The notes beneath the pieces were generated by a model. That model was not told where the DNA came from and searched no databases. It was given only the letters and a program-made list of their open reading frames with translations. From contig DAIDHR010000011.1 of assembly GCA_027459605.1 (NCBI GenBank), forward strand, positions 1 through 50,043: 50,043 nucleotides of DNA, read 5' to 3'. The stretch is from Alphaproteobacteria bacterium (lineage in GTDB: Bacteria > Pseudomonadota > Alphaproteobacteria > UBA9655). How positions within the stretch are numbered: position 1 is the stretch's first letter; each line of letters begins with the position of its first letter. A program made the translations under genes and the position numbers. Shown here one piece after another: positions 1 to 8,042 of the stretch.

Positions 1-1
1 G

Positions 2-115
2 TATTCTGAAAATAACATTATATCTCTCCGTTACTCTGAGACTGGGATCCGCATTAAACTTATTCCTCGCTCATTTTTACTGAGTAGTTTACTTAGGTAT
101 ATCAAATATTTGTGA
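2..115 (+). CDS. possible C-terminal tail of an unknown protein, cut by the window edge
   Basis: A reading frame is open from the left edge to a TGA at 113-115 and gives 37 residues ending in a hydrophobic/basic tail (LLSSLLRYIKYL). I do not recognise it. An open frame this short can arise by chance in AT-rich DNA. The region next to it looks degraded, so this may equally be debris. Confidence 0.2.
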   Translation, partial: YSENNIISLRYSETGIRIKLIPRSFLLSSLLRYIKYL

Positions 116-263
116 ATATTAAGTTAAGAAGAATTATTTTTTATACTTTTAAAAATTGAATTTGCTGGACCGCTTGTTACTCGGTTGAGTGGCCTATCTA
201 AGCCAAAGGATAAAAGAGGCATAAGCAAGAAAGCCAGCAAAGAAAAAAGCTTTTGTATCAAAG

Positions 264-361
264 CCCGAGAAGGTATGGCAGAATTAGTTGATTTTATTGG
301 AAAATTTTCCCCCAAGGGGACTATAAAGAGATGGGTTCGAGTTAACTTCTCAAAGTCCACC
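264..361 (+). pseudogene. tRNA-Leu-like fossil (degenerate)
   Basis: The stretch contains a D-arm-like segment (TGGCAGAATTAGTTGAT near 276-292), a T-loop-like GGGTTCGAGT near 334-343, complementary ends GAGAAG (267-272) and CTTCTC, and a trailing ACC. Read as protein it gives a GMAELVD segment, the usual spurious translation of tRNA-Leu genes. The T stem does not pair well, and I cannot form a proper seven-base anticodon loop. It is therefore at best a decayed tRNA-Leu or a tRNA-like fragment. A minus-strand frame across the same interval (124-360) is most likely a shadow. Confidence 0.3.
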
Positions 362-364
362 TGA

Positions 365-768
365 ATGATGTGACTGATAGCTTATGAGCTGCATCAGGGA
401 AATCCGAGATCATATTTTATTTCTTTTCAGCTCTAGGCTTATTGTTGCTTCGTGATCGACTTAGCTTATTGGCTATTTTAGATATAGATAGTCCCATTTG
501 GTTGTATCATACAGCTTAAGTCTTTCTTTTTGGCTTAAGTTGATACTTTTTTATTGCAGCAATACTTTTCCTCAAAGTTAAGATAGTTGCACTTTTTTCT
601 AGAATTCAAGCGGTCAACTAAATGCACCCCTGCTGCTCAAAAATAACCTCACCTTCTATATCCCTATAGGTCCAATTCTACGTTGAAAGATGATTTCCGG
701 TTGCTACCTATTTGCTACCTAGGGGATTTTCCCTAATTTTAGAAACCCTCACAACCCCATACAAATCC
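365..768. other. gene-free stretch next to tRNA-Thr
   Basis: I see no convincing gene. The part next to the tRNA 3' end carries a 10-base direct repeat (TTGCTACCTA at 701-710 and 712-721). Paired short repeats beside a tRNA 3' end are common at phage or island attachment regions. No integrase gene is visible in the window, so this would be an empty or decayed site. Confidence 0.4.
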
Positions 769-844
769 TGGTGCCGGATGTCGGAATCGAACCAACGACC
801 TACTGATTACAAATCAGTTGCTCTACCAGCTGAGCTAATCCGGC
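769..844 (-). tRNA. tRNA-Thr (anticodon UGU), CCA encoded
   Basis: On the minus strand the sequence folds as a full cloverleaf. The acceptor stem GCCGGAT (838-844) pairs with ATCCGGC (773-779), with discriminator A at 772 and an encoded CCA at 769-771. The D arm reads TTAGCTCAGCTGGTAGAGCA. The anticodon stem ACTGA/TCAGT encloses loop TTTGTAA, so the anticodon is TGT (UGU), reading ACA and other ACN threonine codons. The T loop is TTCGAAT. There is no intron. The 3' end points toward the decayed DNA on the left. Confidence 0.97.
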
Positions 845-958
845 AATGATCTAGGCTTATAACGCAAATGTCTTTGAAGGCCAAGTCAAAAAATAGAAAG
901 CACAAATTTGAAAAAAGGGTTTCCATTCTGATTTTTTGATGAAATAATCTCTCAAACT

Positions 959-1759
959 ATGATTTCACAAAGCCCCATCATGATTCCAAAGTTTTCCCTA
1001 AAAAACATTCATAAGAGTTTTGGCCATAAGCATGTGCTTCAAGGTGTCGATCTTGACGTTTATCCTGGCGAGTCCATGGTTATTATTGGAGGATCAGGAA
1101 CAGGAAAATCAGTCCTTTTAAAATGCCTTCTCGGTCTTGTTAAAATTGATTCAGGGCACATTAAAATGGATGGACAAGAAATCACAAAAGAATCCCTCGT
1201 TCAAAATGAAGCTCGTCTTCAGGATATTGGTGTTGTCTTCCAAGGCTCTGCTCTTTTTGACAGCCTCTCTGTTTGGAAAAATGTGGCCTTCCGCCTTATC
1301 CACGCTCAGCATATGAATCATAAAGAAGCTAAAAAAATTGCGCTCCAAAAATTAGCGGCTGTAGGTTTAAGTGAATCCGTGGCCGAGCTTTCTCCCGCTG
1401 AAATTTCGGGCGGCATGCAGCGAAGAGTAGCCCTGGCCCGTGCTATTGCAACCCAACCTCATACCCTTTTTTTTGATGAACCCACCTCTGGCCTAGATCC
1501 TATTTTCAGCAGCGTCATTAATGGGTTAATTCGAAATTGTGTTAAAGAACTGGGAGCCACCGCCATTACCATTACCCATGACATGAACAGTGCCAGGCAA
1601 GTAGGAGACCGAATTGCTATGCTGTATAATGGAAAAATCATTTGGTGTGGGTCCGCGCATGAAATTGATAAGTGTGATAATCCCTATGTGCAACAGTTTA
1701 TCAAAGGACTTCCTGTAGGTCCCATCCAACTTGAAACTGACATTCGGAACGTTGCATAA
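959..1759 (+). CDS. mlaF: ABC transporter ATP-binding protein, MlaF/Ttg2A type
   Basis: Cytoplasmic ATPase of an importer-like ABC system. MlaF powers transport of phospholipids between the inner and outer membranes together with MlaE and MlaD. Visible motifs are Walker A GGSGTGKS (44-51), Q-loop VVFQGSALF (92-100), signature ISGGMQRR (149-156), Walker B TLFFDEP (169-175) and the switch His in ITITHDM. At 266 residues it has the usual length. MlaE and MlaD partners are not adjacent, so the substrate assignment rests on family resemblance. An alternative ATG lies 21 bases downstream (MIPKFSL). Its stop overlaps the radA start by one base (TAATG), so the two are co-transcribed. Confidence 0.82.
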   Translation: MISQSPIMIPKFSLKNIHKSFGHKHVLQGVDLDVYPGESMVIIGGSGTGKSVLLKCLLGLVKIDSGHIKMDGQEITKESLVQNEARLQDIGVVFQGSALFDSLSVWKNVAFRLIHAQHMNHKEAKKIALQKLAAVGLSESVAELSPAEISGGMQRRVALARAIATQPHTLFFDEPTSGLDPIFSSVINGLIRNCVKELGATAITITHDMNSARQVGDRIAMLYNGKIIWCGSAHEIDKCDNPYVQQFIKGLPVGPIQLETDIRNVA

Positions 1760-3135
1760 TGGCAAAGCCTACAACACATTTTGTCTGCCAAGCTTGCGGA
1801 AGTTGCTTTCCGAAATGGTCTGGAAAATGTGATGGATGCAATAGTTGGAACACCCTTGTTGAAGAGGCAACCGTTGACTCTTTTCAAAAAAAGACAACCC
1901 ACAAGGCTCAAAAAATTGAGTTTTCCTCTCTCGATGATGTCTCAACTCCCCTTCCCCGCCTATTAACAGGGATCGAAGAATTTGACCGGGTCTGTGGAGG
2001 GGGGCTTGTACCTGGCTCTGTTATCCTTGTCGGTGGGGATCCTGGCATCGGAAAATCGACTCTTTTACTACAAGTAGCGGCTATAACGAGTGGCAAAACA
2101 TCTTGTGCCTATATTTCCGGAGAAGAAGCTGCTGATCAGGTTCGTCTCAGAGCAAGGCGCCTTCAAGTTTCCTCTACCTCCGTTCAATTGGCAACAACAA
2201 CCCATATTGGAGATATCCTGAAGTCTTTACACCACGGCCCTCAAGTGGCTATCATTGATTCTATTCAAACGATGTACGTGGATGCTTTAGATGCAGCTCC
2301 CGGCACCGTGTCCCAAGTCAGAGCAAGTGCCCATGAGCTCATTCGTTTTGCCAAGAAATATGGGGTTACCATCATTATTGTCGGCCATGTCACTAAGGAG
2401 GGGGTCATTGCAGGTCCTCGGGTGCTTGAGCACATGGTTGATACTGTCCTTTATTTTGAGGGAGAAAGAGGCCATCATTTTCGGATACTCCGATCCGTTA
2501 AAAACAGATTTGGCCCAACAGATGAAATTGGCGTTTTTGAAATGACTGACAAGGGACTTCAAGAGGTTCATAATCCTTCTGCACTTTTTTTATCCCATAG
2601 TCACGAAGATGTAACAGGCTCATGTGTATTTGCAGGAATTGAAGGGACGCGGCCCCTTCTCGTTGAAATCCAAAGTCTTATTGCACCCTCTTCCCTTGCA
2701 ACTCCTCGTAGGTCTGTTGTTGGGTGGGATTCAGGACGTCTTTCCATGATCTTAGCTGTTCTTGAAGCTCGGTGTGGTCTTGTGTGTGGAAGCAGGGACG
2801 TCTTTTTAAATGTTGCAGGAGGCCTTCGAATTACTGAACCCGCAGCGGATTTGGCTGTTGCTGCTTCTCTTTTATCCTCTCTCGCAGATGCTCCCCTTCC
2901 AAAAGACGCTGTCTTTTTTGGTGAAATTGGTCTTTCGGGAGAGGTACGCCCCATCAGTCAACAAGAGGCACGCCTTAAGGAAGCATATAAGCTCGGGTTT
3001 AAAACAGCCTTTATTCCAAAGTCCTCAAAACCTTTATCAGTGGCAGAAATGACGCTTATTTCTCTTGCGCATCTTGTGGAACTTGCTAATTATCTTGAAG
3101 CAAAGCCTAAAATGCGTAAGGCATATGGAGGTTAA
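1759..3135 (+). CDS. radA: DNA repair protein RadA
   Basis: RecA-related ATPase that drives branch migration of recombination intermediates; it acts in the cytosol. An N-terminal C4 zinc finger is visible (Cys10, Cys13, Cys24, Cys27), followed by Walker A GDPGIGKS (93-100), the RadA-specific KNRFG motif (in KNRFGPTDEIGVF), and a C-terminal Lon-like domain with the LSGEVRPISQQEARLKEA segment. At 458 residues it matches typical RadA. Its ATG overlaps the last base of the ATPase gene, and cvpA follows after two bases, which suggests one operon. Confidence 0.96.
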   Translation: MAKPTTHFVCQACGSCFPKWSGKCDGCNSWNTLVEEATVDSFQKKTTHKAQKIEFSSLDDVSTPLPRLLTGIEEFDRVCGGGLVPGSVILVGGDPGIGKSTLLLQVAAITSGKTSCAYISGEEAADQVRLRARRLQVSSTSVQLATTTHIGDILKSLHHGPQVAIIDSIQTMYVDALDAAPGTVSQVRASAHELIRFAKKYGVTIIIVGHVTKEGVIAGPRVLEHMVDTVLYFEGERGHHFRILRSVKNRFGPTDEIGVFEMTDKGLQEVHNPSALFLSHSHEDVTGSCVFAGIEGTRPLLVEIQSLIAPSSLATPRRSVVGWDSGRLSMILAVLEARCGLVCGSRDVFLNVAGGLRITEPAADLAVAASLLSSLADAPLPKDAVFFGEIGLSGEVRPISQQEARLKEAYKLGFKTAFIPKSSKPLSVAEMTLISLAHLVELANYLEAKPKMRKAYGG

Positions 3136-3137
3136 AC

Positions 3138-3830
3138 ATGCCCTTTTCATCTTTTTACATGATTGATCTTGCGATCATCCTAATAATTGGGCTTTCCGTC
3201 ATCATCGGTGTTATCCGAGGGGCTACCCGTGAAGTTCTTGGCATCGCTGGATGGATAGGAGCTTTTGCAACTGTTTTTTATGGCCTCCCTCTTTTTCGTC
3301 CTTTAGGTCGGCATTATATCCATAGTCCCATGATTGCTGATGCAGTTGTAGCAGGTATCTTGTTTATTCTCTCCCTTGCCGTGTTTATTTTGATTAGCCG
3401 GTTTGTCTCCTCAGGCATTAAGGGGAGCATATTAGGAGGACTTGATCGCTCTCTTGGTCTTGTTTTTGGCTTTGCACGAGGCGTCCTTCTGGTCTGCCTT
3501 GCCTATCTTGCCATGAGCTTTTTTTATCCTCCTCATGCTGTTCCTGAATCTATTAAGGAAGCTCGCCTCATTCCATGGGTCGCGCAAGGAGCCTTTGAGC
3601 TAAAGCGCTTAATACCAAAGGATTATCTCCCTCAAAACCTATCCCAGTCAACGGCAATTCATCCTTTGGACGCTCAAGATCTTATTGAAAATAGCCTACC
3701 CTCATTGGAAGAAACAGTTAGGAATTTATCTACGATTAAGCCAGCAACCCCAAAACCTCAATACAACGATAAAGAAAAGCAAGATTTAGATAAACTTATT
3801 GAGAAGAATGACTCAACGACTCACCAATAA
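3138..3830 (+). CDS. cvpA: CvpA family inner-membrane protein
   Basis: CvpA proteins are small polytopic membrane proteins first found as needed for colicin V production and later tied to envelope homeostasis; the exact activity is unknown. The N-terminal 130 residues hold four hydrophobic segments, including the family-typical ILIIGLSVIIGVIRGATREV and a GLDRSLGLVFGFARG motif. The last ~90 residues are polar and rich in Pro, Lys and Asp, an extension of low complexity. GGAGG lies 7 bases ahead of the ATG. The stop overlaps the next gene by 23 bases. Confidence 0.9.
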   Translation: MPFSSFYMIDLAIILIIGLSVIIGVIRGATREVLGIAGWIGAFATVFYGLPLFRPLGRHYIHSPMIADAVVAGILFILSLAVFILISRFVSSGIKGSILGGLDRSLGLVFGFARGVLLVCLAYLAMSFFYPPHAVPESIKEARLIPWVAQGAFELKRLIPKDYLPQNLSQSTAIHPLDAQDLIENSLPSLEETVRNLSTIKPATPKPQYNDKEKQDLDKLIEKNDSTTHQ

Positions 3831-4536
3831 AGTTGCTTTAATTACAGGGGCCTCTCGAGGCATTGGAGCTGCTGTTGCAAAGCGCTTTGCTCAAGAAGGG
3901 GCGCAAGTGATTCTTGTAGCCCGCTCCTCCGAGGATTTGGAAAAAGTTGATGACGAGGTCCAAAAATTCGGGCTCCCTGCGGTGTTGGTTCCTTTTGATC
4001 TCACAAACTTACCACACATCGATGACCTCGCAAAATCAATTGCTGAAAGATTCGGCCGATTAGATATCCTCGTTGGGAATGCAGCGATCCTGGGCGGTCT
4101 TACCCCCATAACCCATATAAAACCGAGCGTCTGGCATCAAGTGATGACAACAAACCTTCATGCAAACTGGCATCTTTTGAGAGCTTTTGAGCCTCTTCTC
4201 ATTAAAGCTCAAGAAGCACGATTGGTTTTTGTTACAAGTGGAATTACAACTCATCCCACAGCTTATTGGGGGGCTTACACTGTCAGCAAAGCTGCCCTTG
4301 AAACGATGGTCAAAACCTATGCAGCGGAAGTTAAGCATACAGCTTTCAAAGTCAATCTTATCAACCCCGGAACAACTCGAACTTCCCTTCGGGCAGAAGC
4401 CATGCCAGGAGAAGATCCTATGACTCTTCCCGCACCTGAGGAAATAACAGAAGCTTTTGTATGCCTTGCTGAACCTGGATGCCCGTGGCATGGGGAAATT
4501 ATTCAAGCGAGAGATAAAAGATTTTATAAAGGATGA
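3808..4536 (+). CDS. short-chain dehydrogenase/reductase (SDR)
   Basis: NAD(P)-dependent oxidoreductase with a classical SDR fold: cofactor motif TGASRGIG near the N-terminus, NAAI structural motif, catalytic Ser in VTSGIT, and Tyr-x3-Lys in YTVSKAA. At about 242 residues it is standard. I chose the ATG at 3808; an in-frame TTG at 3799 would add three residues. It overlaps cvpA by 23 bases, so translation is probably coupled. The general form resembles YciK-like cytosolic SDRs, but the substrate cannot be read from sequence. Confidence 0.88.
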   Translation: MTQRLTNKVALITGASRGIGAAVAKRFAQEGAQVILVARSSEDLEKVDDEVQKFGLPAVLVPFDLTNLPHIDDLAKSIAERFGRLDILVGNAAILGGLTPITHIKPSVWHQVMTTNLHANWHLLRAFEPLLIKAQEARLVFVTSGITTHPTAYWGAYTVSKAALETMVKTYAAEVKHTAFKVNLINPGTTRTSLRAEAMPGEDPMTLPAPEEITEAFVCLAEPGCPWHGEIIQARDKRFYKG

Positions 4537-4651
4537 CCCGCGTCAAGAAAATCTAAGACGCCTGTTTCTATTTTCACTGTTAAAAACTCTTTTTTACAAG
4601 TGTTTGTTTAGAATTCAAGTAGATAAGTATGAATTAGGTAGTGGATTGCTT

Positions 4652-4672
4652 GGCCCTGCTTTCTGCAGGGCC
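4652..4672. repeat. perfect 8-bp hairpin downstream of the SDR gene
   Basis: GGCCCTGC (4652-4659) and GCAGGGCC (4665-4672) form a perfect stem with loop TTTCT, in the gap between the SDR operon and a convergent gene. Neither side has a U-tract, so it is not a canonical intrinsic terminator. It may still stabilise or end the 3' end of the operon mRNA. Confidence 0.45.
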
Positions 4673-4746
4673 CACAATGATGATAGCCTACCATTTACAT
4701 ATAAGCTATTACCTACTAAAGACTTAGGTAATCAGAACGTAAGCCC

Positions 4747-5478
4747 TTATTTTTTTTCCTTAATGGAACTCGCCACAGGTACGAATTTATTTTGATTTCT
4801 AAACTTATGGTTGGCTATCTGTGCTTTCATGAGTTCTATCTCAACAGAAAGCTTCTGGAGTTCTTGACGATCTTTTTCGGGATAATCATTATAGGACTTC
4901 CGTTCACCAACCAGGCTCCTTGCTAAGCTTTGAACCGTTTTGAAAGATGCCTCTTTTGAGTTAGATAATTCATGCTTAACACCTATAAGTTGATTGAAAC
5001 TCAGAACCGTGCTTTTTCCCTTTGTATTCAAAAGTTTCATTGCCGTTTCAACATCATCTTTTTGATCAAAATCCTGTAGTTCTGCCTTTGGTAGGGGTTT
5101 CTCTTCTTTTTGCTCTGTTTGTATTTGAGGAGGAAACAGGTCCTTAGATGATTTTCTTTTACTCAGAGCCGCTTTATGAAACGTTTTTTCCATTTGACCA
5201 AACATTACCTCACCATACACCGTGCCGGACCCTTCAGAAAGTCGCGTAGAAAGCTCAAGAAGGTCAGGCTCAACGAAAGGCTGAGGTTTCTGGACTGTCT
5301 TTTTCTGGATCAACTGTTGCCCATCTCCCTTATGAATTTCCAAGGAAGAAGTCTTCAATTTCCGACATTTCATTGCGATTTTTTGCAAAAACTCAGGAAC
5401 CTTAACTTTAGCTTGGGCTTGCTCGTTAGTGGCTAATAATCCTGTTAAAATAGTTGCGACAGATAAGACTTTGTGCAT
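4747..5478 (-). CDS. unknown exported protein, Gln/Lys-rich
   Basis: I do not recognise this 243-residue protein. I start it at the ATG at 5478 because AAGGAGGTG stands 4 bases ahead; a longer frame upstream lacks such a site. The N-terminus MHKVLSVATILTGLLATNEQAQA is a good signal peptide (cleavage after AQA). The mature part is highly charged, rich in Glu, Lys and Gln, and has no membrane segment. Its C-terminal half is predicted helical (LSVEIELMKAQIANHKFRNQ). It is a single gene convergent with the SDR operon. Function unknown; the export signal and composition fit a periplasmic or secreted protein. Confidence 0.7.
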   Translation of the reverse strand: MHKVLSVATILTGLLATNEQAQAKVKVPEFLQKIAMKCRKLKTSSLEIHKGDGQQLIQKKTVQKPQPFVEPDLLELSTRLSEGSGTVYGEVMFGQMEKTFHKAALSKRKSSKDLFPPQIQTEQKEEKPLPKAELQDFDQKDDVETAMKLLNTKGKSTVLSFNQLIGVKHELSNSKEASFKTVQSLARSLVGERKSYNDYPEKDRQELQKLSVEIELMKAQIANHKFRNQNKFVPVASSIKEKK

Positions 5479-5701
5479 AATGCACCTCCTTGTTAAATAA
5501 CACATAAAAAAATATGTGCTTGATATAAAGGGTATGTTTTTGTTAACTATCCTGTCAAGAAAATAGATCAATTTTGACTAAAAATTTTCTTAATTTTAAT
5601 TTGAATTGGAGTTTTGTCTAAGAAAACGAGACAATTTACTAAAAATACAGGAAAAAATCCATGAGATGTTCAGCTTTTCAATTTAGACACTCTAGGTGAG
5701 T

Positions 5702-5929
5702 CTATTCCTTTTTTCGACTTCTACTTTTGCTAGCAGCAATCTTCCTATCCGTTTCGAATTGGCTCAAAGAATACACGGCCCATAGGGCCGCTGGAATCCA
5801 TCCCAATATGGTAATCTGCAAAAGCAAACAAATTATCCCAGCGATAGGGCGATGAATGGTGAAAAAAAGGACAAAGGGCAGAAATATAGCAAAAAAAAGG
5901 CGTATGGGATGTTCTTTTTCTTTCGTCAC
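5702..5929 (-). CDS. small YqaE/Pmp3-like membrane protein
   Basis: About 75 residues with two hydrophobic segments, roughly HPIRLFFAIFLPFVLFF and IAGIICLLLQITILGWIPA. The GWIPAALWAVYSLSQ end resembles the Pmp3/YqaE proteolipid family, whose members sit in the membrane and are linked to membrane potential and stress. I prefer a GTG start at 5929 because GAGGAG lies 7-8 bases ahead; a TTG at 5944 would add five residues. The tail is basic (SKSRSRKKE). No partner genes are obvious. Confidence 0.7.
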   Translation of the reverse strand: MTKEKEHPIRLFFAIFLPFVLFFTIHRPIAGIICLLLQITILGWIPAALWAVYSLSQFETDRKIAASKSRSRKKE

Positions 5930-6011
5930 TCTAAATCTCCTCAAGTCTACATTTTCATTAGAGAATTAAAATATATCACAAAAAAATTAAAAATTGTTTA
6001 AAATCAAAAGA

Positions 6012-6650
6012 TCATTCTCCCTTTTCCAAATATAATCTGACTCTTTTTACAATTTCATGGGAAGGGGTTTGATGATCAAAATGGGCCCGATATTCTCCGT
6101 TTTTATCCATCAAATAAATCAGTGAAGAATGATCCATTTGATAATCATTTTCTTTTGAGTTTTCCGAGGCTCGAGCTGCATAGACCCGATAGGCCTTTAA
6201 AGCTTGATCAATTTGAGCTTTTGATCCTGTCAGCATAACAAAGTCCTTATGGAAATTTTGCGCGAAGCTCCTTAATGAATCAAGGGTATCTCGCTGAGGA
6301 TCGATTGAAACAAAAATAGGTTGTATTACTTTTCCCCCTCCCAATTCTTCTATCGCTTCAGTCATGTGGGAGAGGGCTTGAGGGCAAATATGGGGGCAAT
6401 AGCTATACCCAAAATAAACAAGCATGGGCTTTCCCTTAAAATCTGTATTTTTCCAGATCTTCCCATCCTTATCAACCAACTCGAAAACGCCGCCTATAGA
6501 AGGTGTCCCCGATTTCGATCCTTGCATATCCTGGACTATTGCTATGCTTTTATGTGACTTTTCAGTTTGGACAATACCTAAAATAGCAAAAAGAAGAATT
6601 GCAAAACCAATTGCGCCTATCGTTAGCAAGTTGCGCTTTTGTCTTCCCAT
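6012..6650 (-). CDS. SCO1/SenC family copper chaperone
   Basis: Membrane-anchored thioredoxin-fold protein that delivers copper to the CuA centre of cytochrome c oxidase subunit II. An N-terminal membrane anchor (residues ~10-27) is followed by the metal-binding YCPHICP motif (Cys85, Cys89) and the distal His174 in MDHSS, the three expected copper ligands. At 212 residues the length is typical. GGGAGGAAAT precedes the ATG. Its client, the CuA subunit CoxB, is encoded about 39 kb away in this same window (45.5 kb). Confidence 0.93.
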   Translation of the reverse strand: MGRQKRNLLTIGAIGFAILLFAILGIVQTEKSHKSIAIVQDMQGSKSGTPSIGGVFELVDKDGKIWKNTDFKGKPMLVYFGYSYCPHICPQALSHMTEAIEELGGGKVIQPIFVSIDPQRDTLDSLRSFAQNFHKDFVMLTGSKAQIDQALKAYRVYAARASENSKENDYQMDHSSLIYLMDKNGEYRAHFDHQTPSHEIVKRVRLYLEKGE

Positions 6651-6713
6651 ATTTCCTCCCTTAAAAGACCTTTTTAGGAAGTATGCAATACTTCTTAAAA
6701 AAAATCATGTTTT

Positions 6714-8042
6714 TTAAAACACCTCGTTTTCCGCCTTTTGGATCAAAGCATTTCCTTGAATAACAGCTCGGTCAAGAGCATTTTGAGCAGATCTTTTTCC
6801 TGTAAACACGTCTTCTAAGGCCGGAATAAGAGCTTCATCCCGAACTTCCAAAAAGCCCGGAATTCGAATGCCTTTTGAATATGGAGTAGGAGGAAGCATT
6901 AAAGATTGAATGGCAATCTCATTGTGAGGATTCTTTTTATAGTAATCAGAAGCTCTTAGATTTTTATAAGCCGCCTTTGAAATCGGAAGATATCCTGTAG
7001 CTTCAACCCAAATTGTTTGGTTTTCAGAGCTTGCGACAAAATTCAAAAAAAGAGCAATACCTTTTTCTTCCTTCTCACTATGTCCCTTGAGAACCCAAAG
7101 AGCAGCTCCCCCTGTCACAAGATTATGTGGCTTTTTTATCATTGAGCTCCAATAAGGAATTGGCCCGCCTCCTACTTGAAAAGAGGAATCTTTCTTTAAA
7201 ATAGACATTCTTGAATTAGATTGCATGATCATGGCACAGGCTCCCTTTGTAAAGAGAGGTTCAATATCAGCAACATAGCGTCCACCATATTTAAAAATGC
7301 CTCTCTTCTGCCAGTCCCCAAATTTATCGATATTGAAAACAAAAGCTTTCGAATTCACAAGGAGCTTCGCCCCCTTCCCTTTAAACCCATTATTCTTTGT
7401 AGCAAAAGGTACATTTTGACGAGCACCGAAATGTTCAAGCAAATATCCTGATGGCCAAGCTGTTGTTAAACCACAAGAAAACCCAGCTTTCTTGAGTTTT
7501 AGAGCATAAGATTCCACCTCTTCCCATGTTTGGGGAGGAACCTCCGGATCGAGGTCTGCCTTTTGAAACGCATCTTTATTATAAAAAAGAAGTCCCGTTG
7601 AAATATTAAAAGGAAGAGCTAAGAGTTGACCATTTTCGTCTGAATAAAAATCTACAACTGCAGGAATTAAGGCTTCGTCTTTTAAGGAGAATCCATGTTT
7701 TTGAAGAAGTTCATGTACCGGAATATAAAGGGTCTTTTGAGGAATAAGAGATGGAGTTGCAATTTCATAAACCTGGAGGATATGAGGGACCGTCCCTCCT
7801 CTCTTTGCCTCTTTAATAGCCTTTTTATAAGTTTCAGTATAATTTCCCTTATAGGTAAGCTGCACTTCATATTCCTTCTGGGAAGCATTAAACTTCCCAA
7901 CGAACTCTTTAAGTTTATTTTCAACAAATCCTTCCATCGCATGCCATAGTTCAAGCTTAATAGGCTCTGCTAGGAGAGGAGCCGTAAACACAAAGTTGAA
8001 AGCAAATAAGATAACTTTGAGTCCCTTATTAATCAGGGTCAT
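6714..8042 (-). CDS. ugpB: extracellular solute-binding protein, UgpB-like
   Basis: Periplasmic family 1 binding protein of an ABC importer; UgpB members bind sn-glycerol-3-phosphate or glycerophosphodiesters. A signal peptide ends near LLAEP (residues ~1-26), followed by the typical LELWHAMEG start of the mature domain. Other family-like segments are [22 protein letters not shown] and the Trp-rich hinge. At 442 residues the length is right. The ATG overlaps the gatB stop (ATGA), so it is translationally coupled to a tRNA-amidotransferase operon. No permease or ATPase genes are near. The ligand is inferred from overall resemblance only. Confidence 0.8.
   Translation of the reverse strand: MTLINKGLKVILFAFNFVFTAPLLAEPIKLELWHAMEGFVENKLKEFVGKFNASQKEYEVQLTYKGNYTETYKKAIKEAKRGGTVPHILQVYEIATPSLIPQKTLYIPVHELLQKHGFSLKDEALIPAVVDFYSDENGQLLALPFNISTGLLFYNKDAFQKADLDPEVPPQTWEEVESYALKLKKAGFSCGLTTAWPSGYLLEHFGARQNVPFATKNNGFKGKGAKLLVNSKAFVFNIDKFGDWQKRGIFKYGGRYVADIEPLFTKGACAMIMQSNSRMSILKKDSSFQVGGGPIPYWSSMIKKPHNLVTGGAALWVLKGHSEKEEKGIALFLNFVASSENQTIWVEATGYLPISKAAYKNLRASDYYKKNPHNEIAIQSLMLPPTPYSKGIRIPGFLEVRDEALIPALEDVFTGKRSAQNALDRAVIQGNALIQKAENEVF

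Noticed and set aside
124-360. 78-residue minus-strand frame
   Set aside because: Opposite the tRNA-Leu-like segment; no ribosome-binding site and no family pattern.
264-364. part of a permuted tmRNA
   Set aside because: GGGGACT...AGTCCACC at the ends is suggestive, but no tag frame or matching second piece is visible; the tRNA-Leu-like reading is slightly better.
701-721. CRISPR-like repeat (TTGCTACCTA twice)
   Set aside because: Only two 10-base copies one base apart; no spacers or further repeats.
4652-4672. hairpin as a Rho-independent terminator
   Set aside because: No T-run on either side, so listed only as a hairpin.
4457-4795. 112-residue plus-strand frame overlapping the end of the SDR gene
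   Set aside because: Out of frame with a well-supported SDR and running into the convergent gene; composition is not protein-like.
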